Shown here piece by piece: positions 38,004 through 49,108 of a stretch of 64,000 nt of DNA. Below the pieces are notes generated by a model. That model was given only the letters and a program-made list of their open reading frames with translations. It was not told the origin of the DNA and did no database searches. Origin of the DNA: Marinobacter sp. F4206. Its GTDB lineage: Bacteria > Pseudomonadota > Gammaproteobacteria > Pseudomonadales > Oleiphilaceae. How positions within the stretch are numbered: the stretch's first letter is position 1; the number at the start of each line of letters is the position of its first letter. The translations under genes were made by a program, and so were the position numbers. The DNA is taken from positions 124,001-188,000 of the forward strand of contig NZ_JAHXKI010000004.1 in assembly GCF_019392195.1 (NCBI RefSeq). The letters run 5' to 3'.

Positions 38004-38501
38004 ATGAAGCTGACCACCAAAGGCCGCTATGCCGTCACGGCAATGCTGGACCTGGCTCTGCATGGAGACCAGGGGCCGGTGAGTCTTGCTGACATTTCAG
38101 CCCGTCAGGAAATCTCACTTTCCTACCTGGAGCAGCTCTTTTCCCGTCTGCGCCGACAGAACCTGGTGATCAGTATTCGCGGCCCGGGAGGTGGCTATCG
38201 CCTCAGCCGTGATGCTGGACAGGTATTTATTGCCGAAGTCGTGGATGCCGTCAGCGAATCCCTGGATACCACGCGGTGTGGTAACAAGGGGGATTGCCAG
38301 AAAGGCGAGAAGTGTCTGACCCATCATCTATGGTCTGATCTGAGTGACCAGATTCATCAGTTCCTGAGTGAAATCAGCCTTGGCGACCTGATGAAAAAGC
38401 ATGAAATCCGCCAGGTTGCGGATCGGCAGAACCGCCGTCAATCTGACAGCGGTTCTGAAACGATTAATACCGAACGCCTGTCTGATCAGGCGCCGGCCTG
38501 A
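38004..38501 (+). CDS. iscR: Iron-sulfur cluster regulator IscR
   Basis: A 165-residue Rrf2-family regulator. The winged helix includes [19 protein letters not shown] and the recognition region [18 protein letters not shown]. The three cluster cysteines and the histidine are present in the order [17 protein letters not shown], near residues 92-107. It senses [2Fe-2S] status. The preceding promoter carries an IscR site, and iscS follows after 19 bases. Confidence 0.96.
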   Translation: MKLTTKGRYAVTAMLDLALHGDQGPVSLADISARQEISLSYLEQLFSRLRRQNLVISIRGPGGGYRLSRDAGQVFIAEVVDAVSESLDTTRCGNKGDCQKGEKCLTHHLWSDLSDQIHQFLSEISLGDLMKKHEIRQVADRQNRRQSDSGSETINTERLSDQAPA

Positions 38502-38520
38502 ACCAATACTCCTTGATACC

Positions 38521-39669
38521 ATGAAAAAGCCCGTATACCTGGATTATGCGGCGACGACGCCCGTTGATCCGTCTGTTGCCGAAGAAATGGTCAAGTACCT
38601 GACGCCTGATGGCGTTTTCGGGAACCCGGCCTCACGTTCACACGCCTTTGGCTGGCAGGCCGAAGCGGCGGTAGAGGCAGCCCGCCGGCAGGTCGCGCAG
38701 TTGATTCACGCGGACCCCAGAGAAATTGTCTGGACCTCTGGCGCCACCGAGTCGGACAACCTCGCCATCAAAGGTGCGGTTGCAGGTCGGGCGGGTGCTC
38801 ACATTGTGACCTCGGCCATTGAGCACAAAGCCGTACTTGATACCTGTCAGTGGCTTGAGCAGCATGGCGTGGAAGTGACCTGGCTGGCGCCGGATCGTGA
38901 CGGCCGGATCCGTGCGGAGCAGGTGACTGATGCCCTGCGCGACAATACGGTTCTGGTCAGCCTGATGCTGGTCAATAACGAGCTGGGAACTGTCACCGAT
39001 ATTGCGGCGATTGGTCGCGAACTCCGTGACCGGGGCGTTCTCTTTCATGTTGATGCTGCGCAGGCGGCCGGCAAAATGCCGGTTGATGTTTCGGCTATGC
39101 CGGTAGATCTGATGTCGTTGTCGGGGCACAAGGTATACGGGCCCAAAGGGGTGGGCGCCCTTTACGTAAGGCGTTCGCCCGATGTGCGGATTGAGGCCCA
39201 GATTCATGGTGGTGGTCACGAGCGCGGCATGCGCTCCGGAACACTCCCGACGCATCAGATTGTGGGGATGGGCGCGGCGTTCGCCATTGCCCAAGAGCGT
39301 CTCGGGTCGGAGGCCGAGGAGCTGGAACGGCTGCGAGCAACCTTCCTTGGTGGTCTTGAGGGTCTCGATGGCGTCAGTCTCAACGGAAGCAGCGAATTCC
39401 GCGTGCCGGGCATTGTCAATTTGTCGTTTGACGGCGTGGAGGCCGAGTCGCTGATGCTTGGTTTGCGGGATCTGGCGGTTTCGTCAGGTTCAGCCTGTGC
39501 TTCGGCGACGATTGAACCGTCGTTTGTCCTGCGCGGTATTGGTTTGAGTGATGAGCAGGCTCACCGTGCGCTTCGATTTTCGTTCGGCCGATTTACCACG
39601 GCCGAAGAAGTGGCCTTTGCCAGTTCGCAAATAGTTGATGTTGTTAGCCGCCTGCGAGCAGTGCGGTAG
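38521..39669 (+). CDS. iscS: Cysteine desulfurase IscS
   Basis: A 382-residue PLP enzyme that takes sulfur from cysteine. The start [16 protein letters not shown], the PLP lysine in [17 protein letters not shown] and the persulfide cysteine (residue 326) in SSGSACASA are intact. It ends about 20 residues earlier than E. coli IscS, within the C-terminal part that contacts IscU there. Directly downstream is ndk instead of iscU, iscA, hscB, hscA and fdx. The ATG at 38521 follows ACTCCTTGATACC and has only a weak ribosome site. Confidence 0.93.
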   Translation: MKKPVYLDYAATTPVDPSVAEEMVKYLTPDGVFGNPASRSHAFGWQAEAAVEAARRQVAQLIHADPREIVWTSGATESDNLAIKGAVAGRAGAHIVTSAIEHKAVLDTCQWLEQHGVEVTWLAPDRDGRIRAEQVTDALRDNTVLVSLMLVNNELGTVTDIAAIGRELRDRGVLFHVDAAQAAGKMPVDVSAMPVDLMSLSGHKVYGPKGVGALYVRRSPDVRIEAQIHGGGHERGMRSGTLPTHQIVGMGAAFAIAQERLGSEAEELERLRATFLGGLEGLDGVSLNGSSEFRVPGIVNLSFDGVEAESLMLGLRDLAVSSGSACASATIEPSFVLRGIGLSDEQAHRALRFSFGRFTTAEEVAFASSQIVDVVSRLRAVR

Positions 39670-39695
39670 GCAGTCGCCCTTGGACTGCGTATAAT
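39667..39695 (+). promoter_or_regulatory. Promoter of ndk
   Basis: A perfect TATAAT at 39690-39695 with TAGGCA (4 of 6 to the -35) at 39667-39672, spaced by 17 bases. It overlaps the iscS stop and lies 43 bases before ndk. Confidence 0.55.
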
Positions 39696-39737
39696 CGCAG
39701 GCCGGAATTTTAACCCGAACCCTAGTGGAGAAAGATC

Positions 39738-40166
39738 ATGGCAAATGAGCGCACGCTCTCTATTATCAAGCCCGATGCAGTTGCGAAGAACGTGATCGGC
39801 GAAATTTACAGCCGTTTTGAGAAAGCTGGACTGAAGATCGTTGCCGCCAAAATGATGCACCTGACCCAGGAGCAGGCGGAAGGTTTCTATGCCGAGCACA
39901 AAGAGCGCCCGTTCTTTAACGATCTGGTGGCCTTCATGACCTCCGGTCCCGTTGTTGTTCAGGTTCTGGAAGGTGAGGGAGCAATCCTCAAGAACCGTGA
40001 TCTGATGGGTGCAACCAACCCGAAGGAAGCGGACGCGGGCACTATCCGTGCTGATTTCGCATCTTCCATTGACGCAAACGCCGTTCACGGCTCTGACTCT
40101 GCTGCTTCAGCAGAGCGTGAAATCGCGTACTTTTTTAACGACAACGAGATCTGTCCGCGCGGCTGA
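39738..40166 (+). CDS. ndk: Nucleoside diphosphate kinase
   Basis: A 142-residue enzyme that balances nucleoside triphosphates. The start [20 protein letters not shown] and the active-site histidine in [16 protein letters not shown] are conserved. Length is standard. A GGAG ribosome site precedes the ATG. In Pseudomonas, ndk follows the complete isc operon; here it follows iscS directly. Confidence 0.97.
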   Translation: MANERTLSIIKPDAVAKNVIGEIYSRFEKAGLKIVAAKMMHLTQEQAEGFYAEHKERPFFNDLVAFMTSGPVVVQVLEGEGAILKNRDLMGATNPKEADAGTIRADFASSIDANAVHGSDSAASAEREIAYFFNDNEICPRG

Positions 40167-40176
40167 TCCTGTTGAT

Positions 40177-40201
40177 CGGGGGCGGTCGGTGGCCGCCCCC
40201 G
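40177..40201 (+). other. GC-rich intercistronic hairpin between ndk and rlmN
   Basis: CGGGGGCGG and its exact complement CCGCCCCCG enclose a seven-base loop. No T-run follows, so it is more likely an mRNA-stabilising or pausing structure than an intrinsic terminator. Confidence 0.55.
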
Positions 40202-40228
40202 AATTGGTTATCTGATCGAGGTTATGAA

Positions 40229-41341
40229 ATGACAGCGGCCGCTGAAAAAACCAATCTTCTGGGGATGCCGAAAGCCAAACTTGAAGCTTTCTTTGATTCC
40301 CTGGGGGAGAAGCGTTTTCGTGCCACCCAGGTTCTGCAGTGGATTCATCAGCGGGGCGCTGATGACTTCGATCAAATGACCAATATGAGCAAGGCGCTCC
40401 GGGAAAAGCTCAAGCAAGTGGCAGAGATTCGTGGGCCGGAAGTGGTCTACGACGAAACGTCCAAAGACGGCACCCGCAAGTGGGTGATGCGCATGGACAA
40501 CGGCAACAATGTCGAAACGGTGCTGATTCCCGATGGCGAGCGTGGAACGCTCTGCGTTTCCTCCCAGATCGGTTGCAGCCTGGACTGCACGTTCTGCTCG
40601 ACGGGAAAGCGGGGCTTTAACCGTAATCTCACGGCTGCTGAGGTAATCGGTCAGGTATGGGTGGCCCGTAAGGCCTTCATGCCCTTTGAGCCCGGTCCAG
40701 ACCGGCCCATTACCAACGTCGTCATGATGGGCATGGGGGAGCCCCTGCTGAACTTCGACAACGTGGTCGATGCCATGAATCTCATGATGGAGGATCTGGC
40801 TTACGGCATATCGAAGCGCAGGGTGACCCTGAGTACATCCGGTGTTGTCCCGGCTCTTGATCGCCTTTCGGAAGTTACCGATGTTTCACTGGCTATTTCC
40901 CTGCACGCCCCGAATGATGAACTTCGTAACAAGTTGGTGCCGCTCAATAAAAAGTATCCGATCTCGGAACTGCTTGCGGCCACCAAACGGTACTTCGCCC
41001 GCTTACCTGACAAGCGCAAAGCCACGATTGAATACACCGTGATTGAGGGAATGAACGATCAGCCGGAACACGCCCGTGAACTTGCGGTGCTGCTGCGGGA
41101 TCTCCCCTGTAAGATCAACCTGATACCCTTCAATCCATTCCCGGAAAGTGATTTCCGCCGGCCGAGTATGAATGCAACCCGCCGGTTCCAGACCGTGCTT
41201 AATGAGGCCGGACACATTGCCACCATAAGAACGACCCGTGGCGATGACATTGATGCGGCATGTGGGCAATTGGTCGGCAAGGTCGAGGACCGTACCCGCC
41301 GGAGTAAGCGATACATCGAGGTCCAGCAGGTTAATCCCTGA
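40229..41341 (+). CDS. rlmN: 23S rRNA (A2503-C2)/tRNA (A37-C2) methyltransferase RlmN
   Basis: A 370-residue radical SAM enzyme. The cluster motif C-x3-C-x2-C is in [19 protein letters not shown] near residue 120. [16 protein letters not shown] and [16 protein letters not shown] are typical. The C-terminal cysteine that takes part in methyl transfer is in DIDAACGQL. The ATG at 40229 is set by family length; the frame is open further upstream. Confidence 0.96.
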   Translation: MTAAAEKTNLLGMPKAKLEAFFDSLGEKRFRATQVLQWIHQRGADDFDQMTNMSKALREKLKQVAEIRGPEVVYDETSKDGTRKWVMRMDNGNNVETVLIPDGERGTLCVSSQIGCSLDCTFCSTGKRGFNRNLTAAEVIGQVWVARKAFMPFEPGPDRPITNVVMMGMGEPLLNFDNVVDAMNLMMEDLAYGISKRRVTLSTSGVVPALDRLSEVTDVSLAISLHAPNDELRNKLVPLNKKYPISELLAATKRYFARLPDKRKATIEYTVIEGMNDQPEHARELAVLLRDLPCKINLIPFNPFPESDFRRPSMNATRRFQTVLNEAGHIATIRTTRGDDIDAACGQLVGKVEDRTRRSKRYIEVQQVNP

Positions 41342-41381
41342 CGCGGTACCGACAACAAGTCCAAGCGAGGAATGCGAAACT

Positions 41382-42188
41382 GTGACATATAGATCGACGA
41401 ACTGGCGTTTTTCTGTCGTGGCCCTGATGGTCGCCGCGTTGTTTGTCACAGGTTGCGTTACCACAACGGACAGTCGTTTCTCCCGCGAGGCGGATCGCCA
41501 GGAAGCTATCGATGATTACGTTCAGTTGGCCACTGCCTATATAGGCCAAGGTAATCTTGATCGTGCGCGTCACCATCTTGAAAGGGCACTGGATCTCGAC
41601 TCCGACAGTTCCGCCGCGCGGGCTGCGATGGGGCTTGTTTACAATGCCGAAGGTGAAGCTGAGCTTGCGGAATCCAGTTTCAAACAGGCGATAGCGGCAG
41701 ATGAAGGCTATACCCGTGCCCGCGTCTATTATGGCGCCTTTCTTTATGGCCAGGGGCGCATGGACGATGCCCGGGATCAGTTTCGCGCGGCGTCAAGGGA
41801 CACCGAATACAAGGACCGGGGTTCCGTCTTCTTCAACCTCGGAATGACGCAGGAGCGTCTGGATGAGCTCGACAATGCAGCGACGTCATATCGCCGCGCA
41901 GTGGAATTATCCCGGGGCGATGCCCGCTCCTTGCTGGCGCTTTCCCGTGTGTTGGCAGATCAGGGGGACTACGACGCGGCAGCGCGCTATTACGCTCGTC
42001 TTTCTTCAATGATGCAGAGAAACGATCGTCTGCGTCACTCACCTGAAAGTCTGTTGACCGGAATTCGCATTGCCCGGCACCTGGAAAATCGCAATCAGGA
42101 AGCAAGCCTGGCATTGCAGCTAAAGAATAATTTCCCGGAGTCAGTCGAATACCAACAATATAAGGTGCTGATTTCTAATGACCAGTGA
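41382..42188 (+). CDS. pilF: Type IV pilus biogenesis lipoprotein PilF/PilW
   Basis: A 268-residue outer-membrane lipoprotein. The signal ends at lipobox VTGC (near residue 25). The rest is TPR repeats (for example AYIGQGNLDRARHHLERALDL and GLVYNAEGEAELAESSFKQA). PilF carries the secretin PilQ to the outer membrane. The GTG at 41382 is the only start that keeps the signal peptide intact. Order rlmN-pilF-rodZ is conserved in Pseudomonas. Its end overlaps the next gene by 11 bases. Confidence 0.9.
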   Translation: MTYRSTNWRFSVVALMVAALFVTGCVTTTDSRFSREADRQEAIDDYVQLATAYIGQGNLDRARHHLERALDLDSDSSAARAAMGLVYNAEGEAELAESSFKQAIAADEGYTRARVYYGAFLYGQGRMDDARDQFRAASRDTEYKDRGSVFFNLGMTQERLDELDNAATSYRRAVELSRGDARSLLALSRVLADQGDYDAAARYYARLSSMMQRNDRLRHSPESLLTGIRIARHLENRNQEASLALQLKNNFPESVEYQQYKVLISNDQ

Positions 42189-43245
42189 AGAGACCTCCCA
42201 GCCAACGAGCAGTGATCCTGTAGGGCAGCAGCTGCAGCGTGCGCGTGAACTGAAAGGCCTGAGTGCCGGAGACGTTGCCAAGGCCCAGCATCTGAGACCC
42301 GCGGTGATTCAGGCTATCGAGGCAGGGGATTACCACCAGATTGACAGTGAACTCTTTCTGAAAGGGTATGTCAGGGCCTATGCGAAGCAGGTGGGCCTGG
42401 ATGCCAATGAAATCATTGCTGATCTCGACCGCGAACTCGAACCGATGCGTCAGAAGCGGGAACAGGAGTTTGAAGCCAATCCCCTGGTCGATATCGAACG
42501 CCGACGTCGGAGAAAGCGTCGTGCTGCCAAGTCAACCCTTTTGCTGGGTGTCGTAGCGCTTGCTGGCTATCTGGTGTTCACCTTCGTATTACCCCGGTCT
42601 GAGTCACTGATACCTTCTGCGGTCGTGGATGAGGCGGAGCAAGAACAAGACCAAAACCTGGAGCAAGTGCAAGAACAGGAGGAGCCTGTGAGCAACGGGC
42701 TCCAAAGCCAACCGGAATCCGCCGCCTCCGAGGCTGATGAGGCTGTCAGCCCGAGTGCCGATGCCCCGGCAACATCGGATTCCAATATGGAATCTGAGGG
42801 CGTGGCGGTTGACCCGGTTGAAGAGGCATCAGTTCCTGAGCAGCCGGTCGACAGTCAGCCAACCTTAACGGCTGACTCGGTAATGGATGAGCCAGTCGCC
42901 GGGGAAAGTGTAGCGGATTCGATAGAAACACCGGCCGTGGTTAGCCAGTCAACGGATCCGGTAATGGAGGATCCGGCAGAGCCGGTGGTGGTGACGGATA
43001 CCGGTAGGTTACAGATCACCTTTACCGATGACTGCTGGGTTCAGGTCAGCGATGCTGCCGGAAACCGGCTGGTCAATTCGCTGCAACGTAGTGGAGACCG
43101 GATAGATGTATCCGGTGACTTGCCACTCAGGGTAGTGATTGGCGCGGTTGACGCTGTTGGTTCGATCCGTTTCCAGGATGAGCCAGTGGATATGGGCGAT
43201 TTTCGCGTCGTAAACAATCGTTCAGAGTTCACCCTGACGATCTGA
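42178..43245 (+). CDS. rodZ: Cell-shape protein RodZ (HTH and DUF4115)
   Basis: A 355-residue single-pass membrane protein. The cytoplasmic N-terminus is a helix-turn-helix (LQRARELKGLSAGDVAKAQ, residues 18-85), followed by a basic patch (RRRRKRRAAK), one membrane helix (near 125-142), a long Glu/Gln/Asp/Ser-rich periplasmic linker and a C-terminal DUF4115 beta domain (near 285-350). RodZ links MreB to the wall-synthesis machine. The linker here is acidic and repetitive. It overlaps pilF. Confidence 0.9.
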   Translation: MTSEETSQPTSSDPVGQQLQRARELKGLSAGDVAKAQHLRPAVIQAIEAGDYHQIDSELFLKGYVRAYAKQVGLDANEIIADLDRELEPMRQKREQEFEANPLVDIERRRRRKRRAAKSTLLLGVVALAGYLVFTFVLPRSESLIPSAVVDEAEQEQDQNLEQVQEQEEPVSNGLQSQPESAASEADEAVSPSADAPATSDSNMESEGVAVDPVEEASVPEQPVDSQPTLTADSVMDEPVAGESVADSIETPAVVSQSTDPVMEDPAEPVVVTDTGRLQITFTDDCWVQVSDAAGNRLVNSLQRSGDRIDVSGDLPLRVVIGAVDAVGSIRFQDEPVDMGDFRVVNNRSEFTLTI

Positions 43246-43280
43246 AACTTGATGAACTTATTGAAATCGGTCAGTAACCC

Positions 43281-44399
43281 ATGAAACATGAATCTCCGAT
43301 CGTTAGACGCAAATCCCGCCAGATCATGGTGGGCAATGTACCTGTGGGTGGTGATGCGCCGATTGCGGTGCAGAGTATGACCAACACCAGTACTTGTGAT
43401 GTGGATGCCACCGTCGGACAGATTCGGGCGCTTCAGGATGCCGGCGCGGATATCGTGCGGGTGTCGGTTCCGACCATGGATGCTGCAGAAGCGTTCGGGA
43501 AAATCAGGGCGCAGGTCTCCGTTCCGCTGGTAGCGGACATTCATTTCGACTATAAGATTGCGCTGCGAGTGGCGGAATTGGGCGTTGATTGCCTTCGGAT
43601 AAATCCCGGCAATATAGGCCGTGAAGACCGGGTCAGTGCGGTTATCAGTTCCGCCAGGGATAAAAACATCCCGATTCGCATTGGTGTGAATGCTGGGTCC
43701 CTGGAAAAGGAGCTGCAGAGGAAATACGGGGAGCCAACACCGGAGGCGTTGGTCGAGTCCGCGATGCGGCACATTGACATTCTCGACCGCCACGATTTCC
43801 AGGACTTCAAGGTAAGCCTCAAGGCCTCCGAAGTGTTTATGACCGTGGCGGCCTACCGCAACATTGCGGCTCAAATTGAGCAGCCGTTGCACCTTGGCAT
43901 CACCGAGGCGGGCGGCTTCCGCTCTGGAACCGTGAAGTCGTCCATCGGTCTGGGCATGCTGCTGATGGATGGTATCGGTGACACAATCCGAGTCTCCCTG
44001 GCTGCTGATCCTGTTCAGGAGATCAAGGTTGGGTATGACATCCTGAAGAGCCTCCGCCTGCGCAGCCGAGGAATCAATTTCATTGCCTGTCCGAGCTGCT
44101 CCCGCCAGAATTTCGATGTCATTCAGACTATGAACGACCTTGAGGCCCGCCTGGAAGATGTAAACACAGCTATGGATGTTGCCATCATAGGCTGCGTGGT
44201 AAATGGTCCGGGCGAAGCCAAAGAGGCGGACATCGGTTTGACCGGGGGAAGTCCCAAAAACCTGTTCTATATGGCGGGGAAGCCGAACCAGAAACTTGAT
44301 AACACAACGCTGACCGACGACCTCGAGCGCCTGATTCGCGAAGAAGTCGCCCGGCGCAAAGACGAGGAAGACGCAATCATCGCCCGCTCGGGTAGCTGA
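43281..44399 (+). CDS. ispG: 4-hydroxy-3-methylbut-2-enyl diphosphate synthase IspG (GcpE)
   Basis: A 372-residue [4Fe-4S] enzyme of the MEP isoprenoid pathway. Motifs: [19 protein letters not shown] near residue 28, [14 protein letters not shown] near 85, and cluster cysteines in [11 protein letters not shown] and [16 protein letters not shown]. Located between rodZ and hisS as in other gammaproteobacteria. Its cluster needs an Fe-S supply system, which matters given the reduced isc locus. Confidence 0.97.
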   Translation: MKHESPIVRRKSRQIMVGNVPVGGDAPIAVQSMTNTSTCDVDATVGQIRALQDAGADIVRVSVPTMDAAEAFGKIRAQVSVPLVADIHFDYKIALRVAELGVDCLRINPGNIGREDRVSAVISSARDKNIPIRIGVNAGSLEKELQRKYGEPTPEALVESAMRHIDILDRHDFQDFKVSLKASEVFMTVAAYRNIAAQIEQPLHLGITEAGGFRSGTVKSSIGLGMLLMDGIGDTIRVSLAADPVQEIKVGYDILKSLRLRSRGINFIACPSCSRQNFDVIQTMNDLEARLEDVNTAMDVAIIGCVVNGPGEAKEADIGLTGGSPKNLFYMAGKPNQKLDNTTLTDDLERLIREEVARRKDEEDAIIARSGS

Positions 44400-44450
44400 T
44401 TCCGTCTGTTTCCCGTCACTATTATCCAGAGATACGTTTAAGGGTTTAAC

Positions 44451-45731
<1,281 letters not shown>

Positions 45732-45775
45732 ACCAAACTTAAACAAAAGCAAAGCATTCGACTACAGGAGTCACC

Positions 45776-46429
45776 ATGGCTGAACTGCGCACCGAAGAAG
45801 AACAGGTCCAGGCAATAAAGGACTGGTGGAAGAAAAATGGCAGCTCGCTGCTGATCGGTATCGGTGCCGCCCTGGCCATCGTTTTTGGCTGGCAGGCCTG
45901 GCAGAACCATCAGGCACAGCAACGCACGGAAGCCGCCAACCAGTTCGCCAACCTTCTGAATGCCTTCAGTGAGCAGGCCGACGAAAACAGCGGAGAGACC
46001 GTGAAGTTCGTGGCGAAAACTCTGCGGGAGGATTACTCCGACAGTGCCTATGCGGTCTACGGCAACCTGATTCTCGCGAAGCAGCAACTGATGGACGATG
46101 ATTCGGCGGCGGCGATCGATTCCCTGACCTGGGCACTCGACCAGAGTGGTGAGCATCAGGCGTTGGCCCTGGTGGTTCGAAGCCGCCTGGCGCGCGCCCA
46201 GTTTGAGGCGGGACACTACGAGGATGCGCTGGCTACCATCGACTCCGCGACAAGCGCGGATGCGTTCGAAGCGATTTTTTCTGAGCTCCGCGGAGATATT
46301 CTTTTGGCGCAGGGCGACAAAGAAGGCGCACGTGAAGCCTATCTGGCAGCGCGCGAGCAGAGTCAGCAGGGTCGCAGTGGCCTCTTGCAGCTCAAGCTGT
46401 CGGATCTCGGTGTCGGGGAGGACGCCTGA
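45776..46429 (+). CDS. yfgM: YfgM family ancillary translocon protein (TPR)
   Basis: A 217-residue protein with a short cytoplasmic start (LRTEEEQVQAIKDWWKKNG), one membrane helix (LLIGIGAALAIVFGWQAW, near 24-41) and a periplasmic tetratricopeptide-type domain. In E. coli YfgM joins the SecYEG translocon with PpiD and helps periplasmic chaperones. The order hisS-yfgM-bamB-der is conserved. Its stop shares one base with the bamB start. Confidence 0.93.
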   Translation: MAELRTEEEQVQAIKDWWKKNGSSLLIGIGAALAIVFGWQAWQNHQAQQRTEAANQFANLLNAFSEQADENSGETVKFVAKTLREDYSDSAYAVYGNLILAKQQLMDDDSAAAIDSLTWALDQSGEHQALALVVRSRLARAQFEAGHYEDALATIDSATSADAFEAIFSELRGDILLAQGDKEGAREAYLAAREQSQQGRSGLLQLKLSDLGVGEDA

Positions 46430-47601
46430 TGCGATTCCATCGCAACAGGTTTGTGCGTGCCGGACTTGTGAGCGGTTTGCTCGCTGTCGTGGGGCTGACC
46501 GGTTGTAGTACCACCGACACTTTTGAGCAGCCCGTTCCGGTCCCTGACATTGAAAGCTCCGTGGAGTTCAAGTCGGTGTGGAGCATGTCGGTTGGCGACG
46601 GTCATGACGAGGATTTTCTCTACCTGTCGCCCCTGAATACTGGCGATATCCTCTATGCGGCCTCTGCTGATGGCGAGCTATATGCGGTGCAGGCTGCCGA
46701 CGGCAAGGTGGTCTGGGAGACCGAACTTGACGATCGAATTTTTGCCGGGGTCGGCGGTGACAGTGAGCGGCTTTATCTCGCCACGAGAGAGGCCGATCTT
46801 CTGGCGCTCTCCCGGGAGGACGGTAGCGAACTATGGCGTGCGCCATTGCCGACGGAAGTTCTTGCAACCCCCCAATCCAATGGCCAGTTGGTGGTTGCCC
46901 AGACTACCGATGGTCGCGTCCTGGCGTTTGATGCGACGAGTGGTGAGAAGCTCTGGCAGTACGACGGTGTGGTTCCGGTTCTGTCGATTCGAGCCGCGGC
47001 GGCGCCACTGGTCGGTGGTGACGTGGTCCTTGCATCTTTTGCCAACGGCAAGCTCATTGCGTTGAGTGCAGAGGCCGGCCAGCCAATTTGGCAGTATGAG
47101 GTCGGGCAACCCCAGGGGCGAACCGAACTGGAGCGACTGGTAGATATTACCGGCCAGCCGTTGGTGCTCGATTCGGCCGTGCTGGTCGTCGGGTATCAGG
47201 GCAAGCTGGCCCTGGTGGACATCAGGACCGGTCAGGAAATCTGGAGCCGTAAGGCATCCAGTCTGTATCCGCCGATGATCGGCAATGGTGAAATCTACCT
47301 GGCATCGGCCAACGGTGACATAGTGGCGTTGCGGGGCTCCGACCGCCGCGAACTCTGGGTCCAGGACCGACTGTCCTGGCGTCAGTTGACGCAACCCATG
47401 GTGGTGGACGATTACCTGGTTACCTCGGATTTCGAGGGTTACCTGCATATTCTCTCGCGGGAAGACGGCAGCCTGCAGGGGCGGCTCGAATTCGATGATG
47501 AGGGTATACGCGTACCGGCACAACGCCTGAGCAATGGTAACCTGCTCGTTTACGGTAACAGCGGTGACATGGCGGTTCTCAGGATCCGGCCCATTGAATG
47601 A
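46429..47601 (+). CDS. bamB: Outer-membrane assembly lipoprotein BamB
   Basis: A 390-residue lipoprotein (lipobox LTGC near residue 23). The mature protein is an eight-bladed PQQ-type beta-propeller with repeats such as LYAVQAADGKVVWETEL and LLALSREDGSELWRAPL. It supports BamA in inserting outer-membrane proteins. A terminator follows at 47611. Confidence 0.96.
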   Translation: MRFHRNRFVRAGLVSGLLAVVGLTGCSTTDTFEQPVPVPDIESSVEFKSVWSMSVGDGHDEDFLYLSPLNTGDILYAASADGELYAVQAADGKVVWETELDDRIFAGVGGDSERLYLATREADLLALSREDGSELWRAPLPTEVLATPQSNGQLVVAQTTDGRVLAFDATSGEKLWQYDGVVPVLSIRAAAAPLVGGDVVLASFANGKLIALSAEAGQPIWQYEVGQPQGRTELERLVDITGQPLVLDSAVLVVGYQGKLALVDIRTGQEIWSRKASSLYPPMIGNGEIYLASANGDIVALRGSDRRELWVQDRLSWRQLTQPMVVDDYLVTSDFEGYLHILSREDGSLQGRLEFDDEGIRVPAQRLSNGNLLVYGNSGDMAVLRIRPIE

Positions 47602-47610
47602 ACACTTTCC

Positions 47611-47645
47611 AGCCCGGTACAGCAACCGGGCTGTTTTCCTTTTTG
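47611..47645 (+). terminator. Terminator after bamB
   Basis: AGCCCGGT-ACAGCA-ACCGGGCT hairpin followed by GTTTTCCTTTTT. It starts 10 bases after the bamB stop and ends 15 bases before der, so der transcription is partly read-through or has its own promoter. Confidence 0.85.
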
Positions 47646-47659
47646 CATAGCGACTTATT

Positions 47660-49081
47660 ATGACCCCAGTAATTGCCCTGGTCGGCCGCCCGAATGTTGG
47701 CAAGTCGACCCTGTTTAACCAGATGACCCGATCCCGGGACGCCCTGGTCGCGGATTTTCCGGGACTGACCCGTGACCGGAAGTATGGTGAGGGCAACTAT
47801 GAGGGTCAGCGATTCATCGTTATTGACACTGGCGGCCTGACCGGGGACGAACAGGGACTGGACGCGGAAATGGCCCGGCAGTCCTTGCAGGCGGTGGAAG
47901 AGGCCGACATTGTGTTGTTTCTGGTGGATGGCCGTGCCGGTCTGACGGCTGGTGATGAGACCATTGCCAACCACCTTCGGCGCTCCGGCAAGCAGGCCCA
48001 CCTGGTCGTCAACAAAACCGACGGTCAGGATCCAGACATTGCGGCAGCAGACTTCTACAGTCTCGGCTTCGACTCGACCTTCCTGATTGCAGCGTCCCAC
48101 AACCGTGGGATTCGGTCCATGCTCGAACTGTTGCTGCCGTCCGAGGAAGAGCGCGAGGAAGAGGATCGTGCCGATCGATACCCCGGCATCCGGATCGGCG
48201 TGGTGGGTCGCCCCAACGTGGGCAAGTCAACACTGGTCAACCGGATGCTCGGCGAAGACCGGGTCGTGGTGTACGACATGCCGGGCACCACCCGGGACAG
48301 TGTCTATATTCCCTATGAGCGGCAGGGGCACGAATACACCCTGATCGACACCGCAGGCGTTCGTCGCCGAAAAAACGTCCGGGAAACGGTTGAGAAATTC
48401 TCGATCATCAAGACCCTGCAGGCGATTGATGATGCCCACGTCGTCATCCTGGTCATAGATGCCCGGGAAGGGCTGGTGGACCAGGATCTTCATCTCATCG
48501 GCTTTGTCCTTGATGCCGGACGTTCGCTGGTCATTGCGGTTAATAAGTGGGATGGGATGGATCCGGAGGACCGCGCCAAGGTGAAGGAGCAGGTACAGCG
48601 CCGCCTGGATTTTCTGGACTACGCCGACAAACACTATATTTCTGCGCTTCACGGTTCGGGCGTTGGGGTGATGTACGAATCCGTCCAGGCTTGCTACGAG
48701 TCGGCCATGGCAAAGTGGCCGACGAATCGCTTAACCGCGATCCTTCAGGATGCCGTTGCCCAGCACCAGCCACCCATGGTTCACGGCCGCAGAATCAAGC
48801 TCCGGTTTGCCCATCAGGGTGGATCGAATCCCCCGGTGATTGTCGTCCACGGTAACCAGGTGGATGCCTTGCCAGGGGCCTATAAACGTTATCTTGAAAA
48901 TACCTTTCGCAAGGTTCTGAAGGTAACCGGTTCTCCGATTCGCTTCGAATTCAAGGCGGGCGAAAACCCGTTCGCGGGCAAGGTGGATCGTCTCACTCCC
49001 CGTCAGAAGGTCAAGAAAGACAACGACCTGAAGAAGGGGAGGCGGATCAAGAAAACCCGTCAGAAAAGCCTGAAGCGGTAA
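47660..49081 (+). CDS. der: Ribosome-assembly GTPase Der (EngA)
   Basis: A 473-residue protein with two tandem GTPase domains and a C-terminal KH-like domain. Two P-loops [10 protein letters not shown] (near residues 8 and 180), DTGG and DTAG switch II motifs, and NKTD and NKWD base-recognition motifs are all present. It is essential for 50S subunit assembly. The lysine/arginine-rich tail is typical. Confidence 0.97.
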   Translation: MTPVIALVGRPNVGKSTLFNQMTRSRDALVADFPGLTRDRKYGEGNYEGQRFIVIDTGGLTGDEQGLDAEMARQSLQAVEEADIVLFLVDGRAGLTAGDETIANHLRRSGKQAHLVVNKTDGQDPDIAAADFYSLGFDSTFLIAASHNRGIRSMLELLLPSEEEREEEDRADRYPGIRIGVVGRPNVGKSTLVNRMLGEDRVVVYDMPGTTRDSVYIPYERQGHEYTLIDTAGVRRRKNVRETVEKFSIIKTLQAIDDAHVVILVIDAREGLVDQDLHLIGFVLDAGRSLVIAVNKWDGMDPEDRAKVKEQVQRRLDFLDYADKHYISALHGSGVGVMYESVQACYESAMAKWPTNRLTAILQDAVAQHQPPMVHGRRIKLRFAHQGGSNPPVIVVHGNQVDALPGAYKRYLENTFRKVLKVTGSPIRFEFKAGENPFAGKVDRLTPRQKVKKDNDLKKGRRIKKTRQKSLKR

Positions 49082-49084
49082 TCC

Positions 49085-49106
49085 CGGGCCGAATTTACCC
49101 GGCCCG
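49085..49106. terminator. Hairpin between convergent der and pta
   Basis: CGGGCCG and CGGCCCG enclose an eight-base loop between the two stop codons. T-runs are weak, so it is a probable but not strong two-way terminator. Confidence 0.5.
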
Positions 49107-49108
49107 AC

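Noticed and set aside
42640-42980. Glu/Gln/Asp-rich repeats in rodZ as a sign of a foreign insert
   Set aside because: Acidic low-complexity linkers between the membrane helix and the DUF4115 domain are normal in RodZ.
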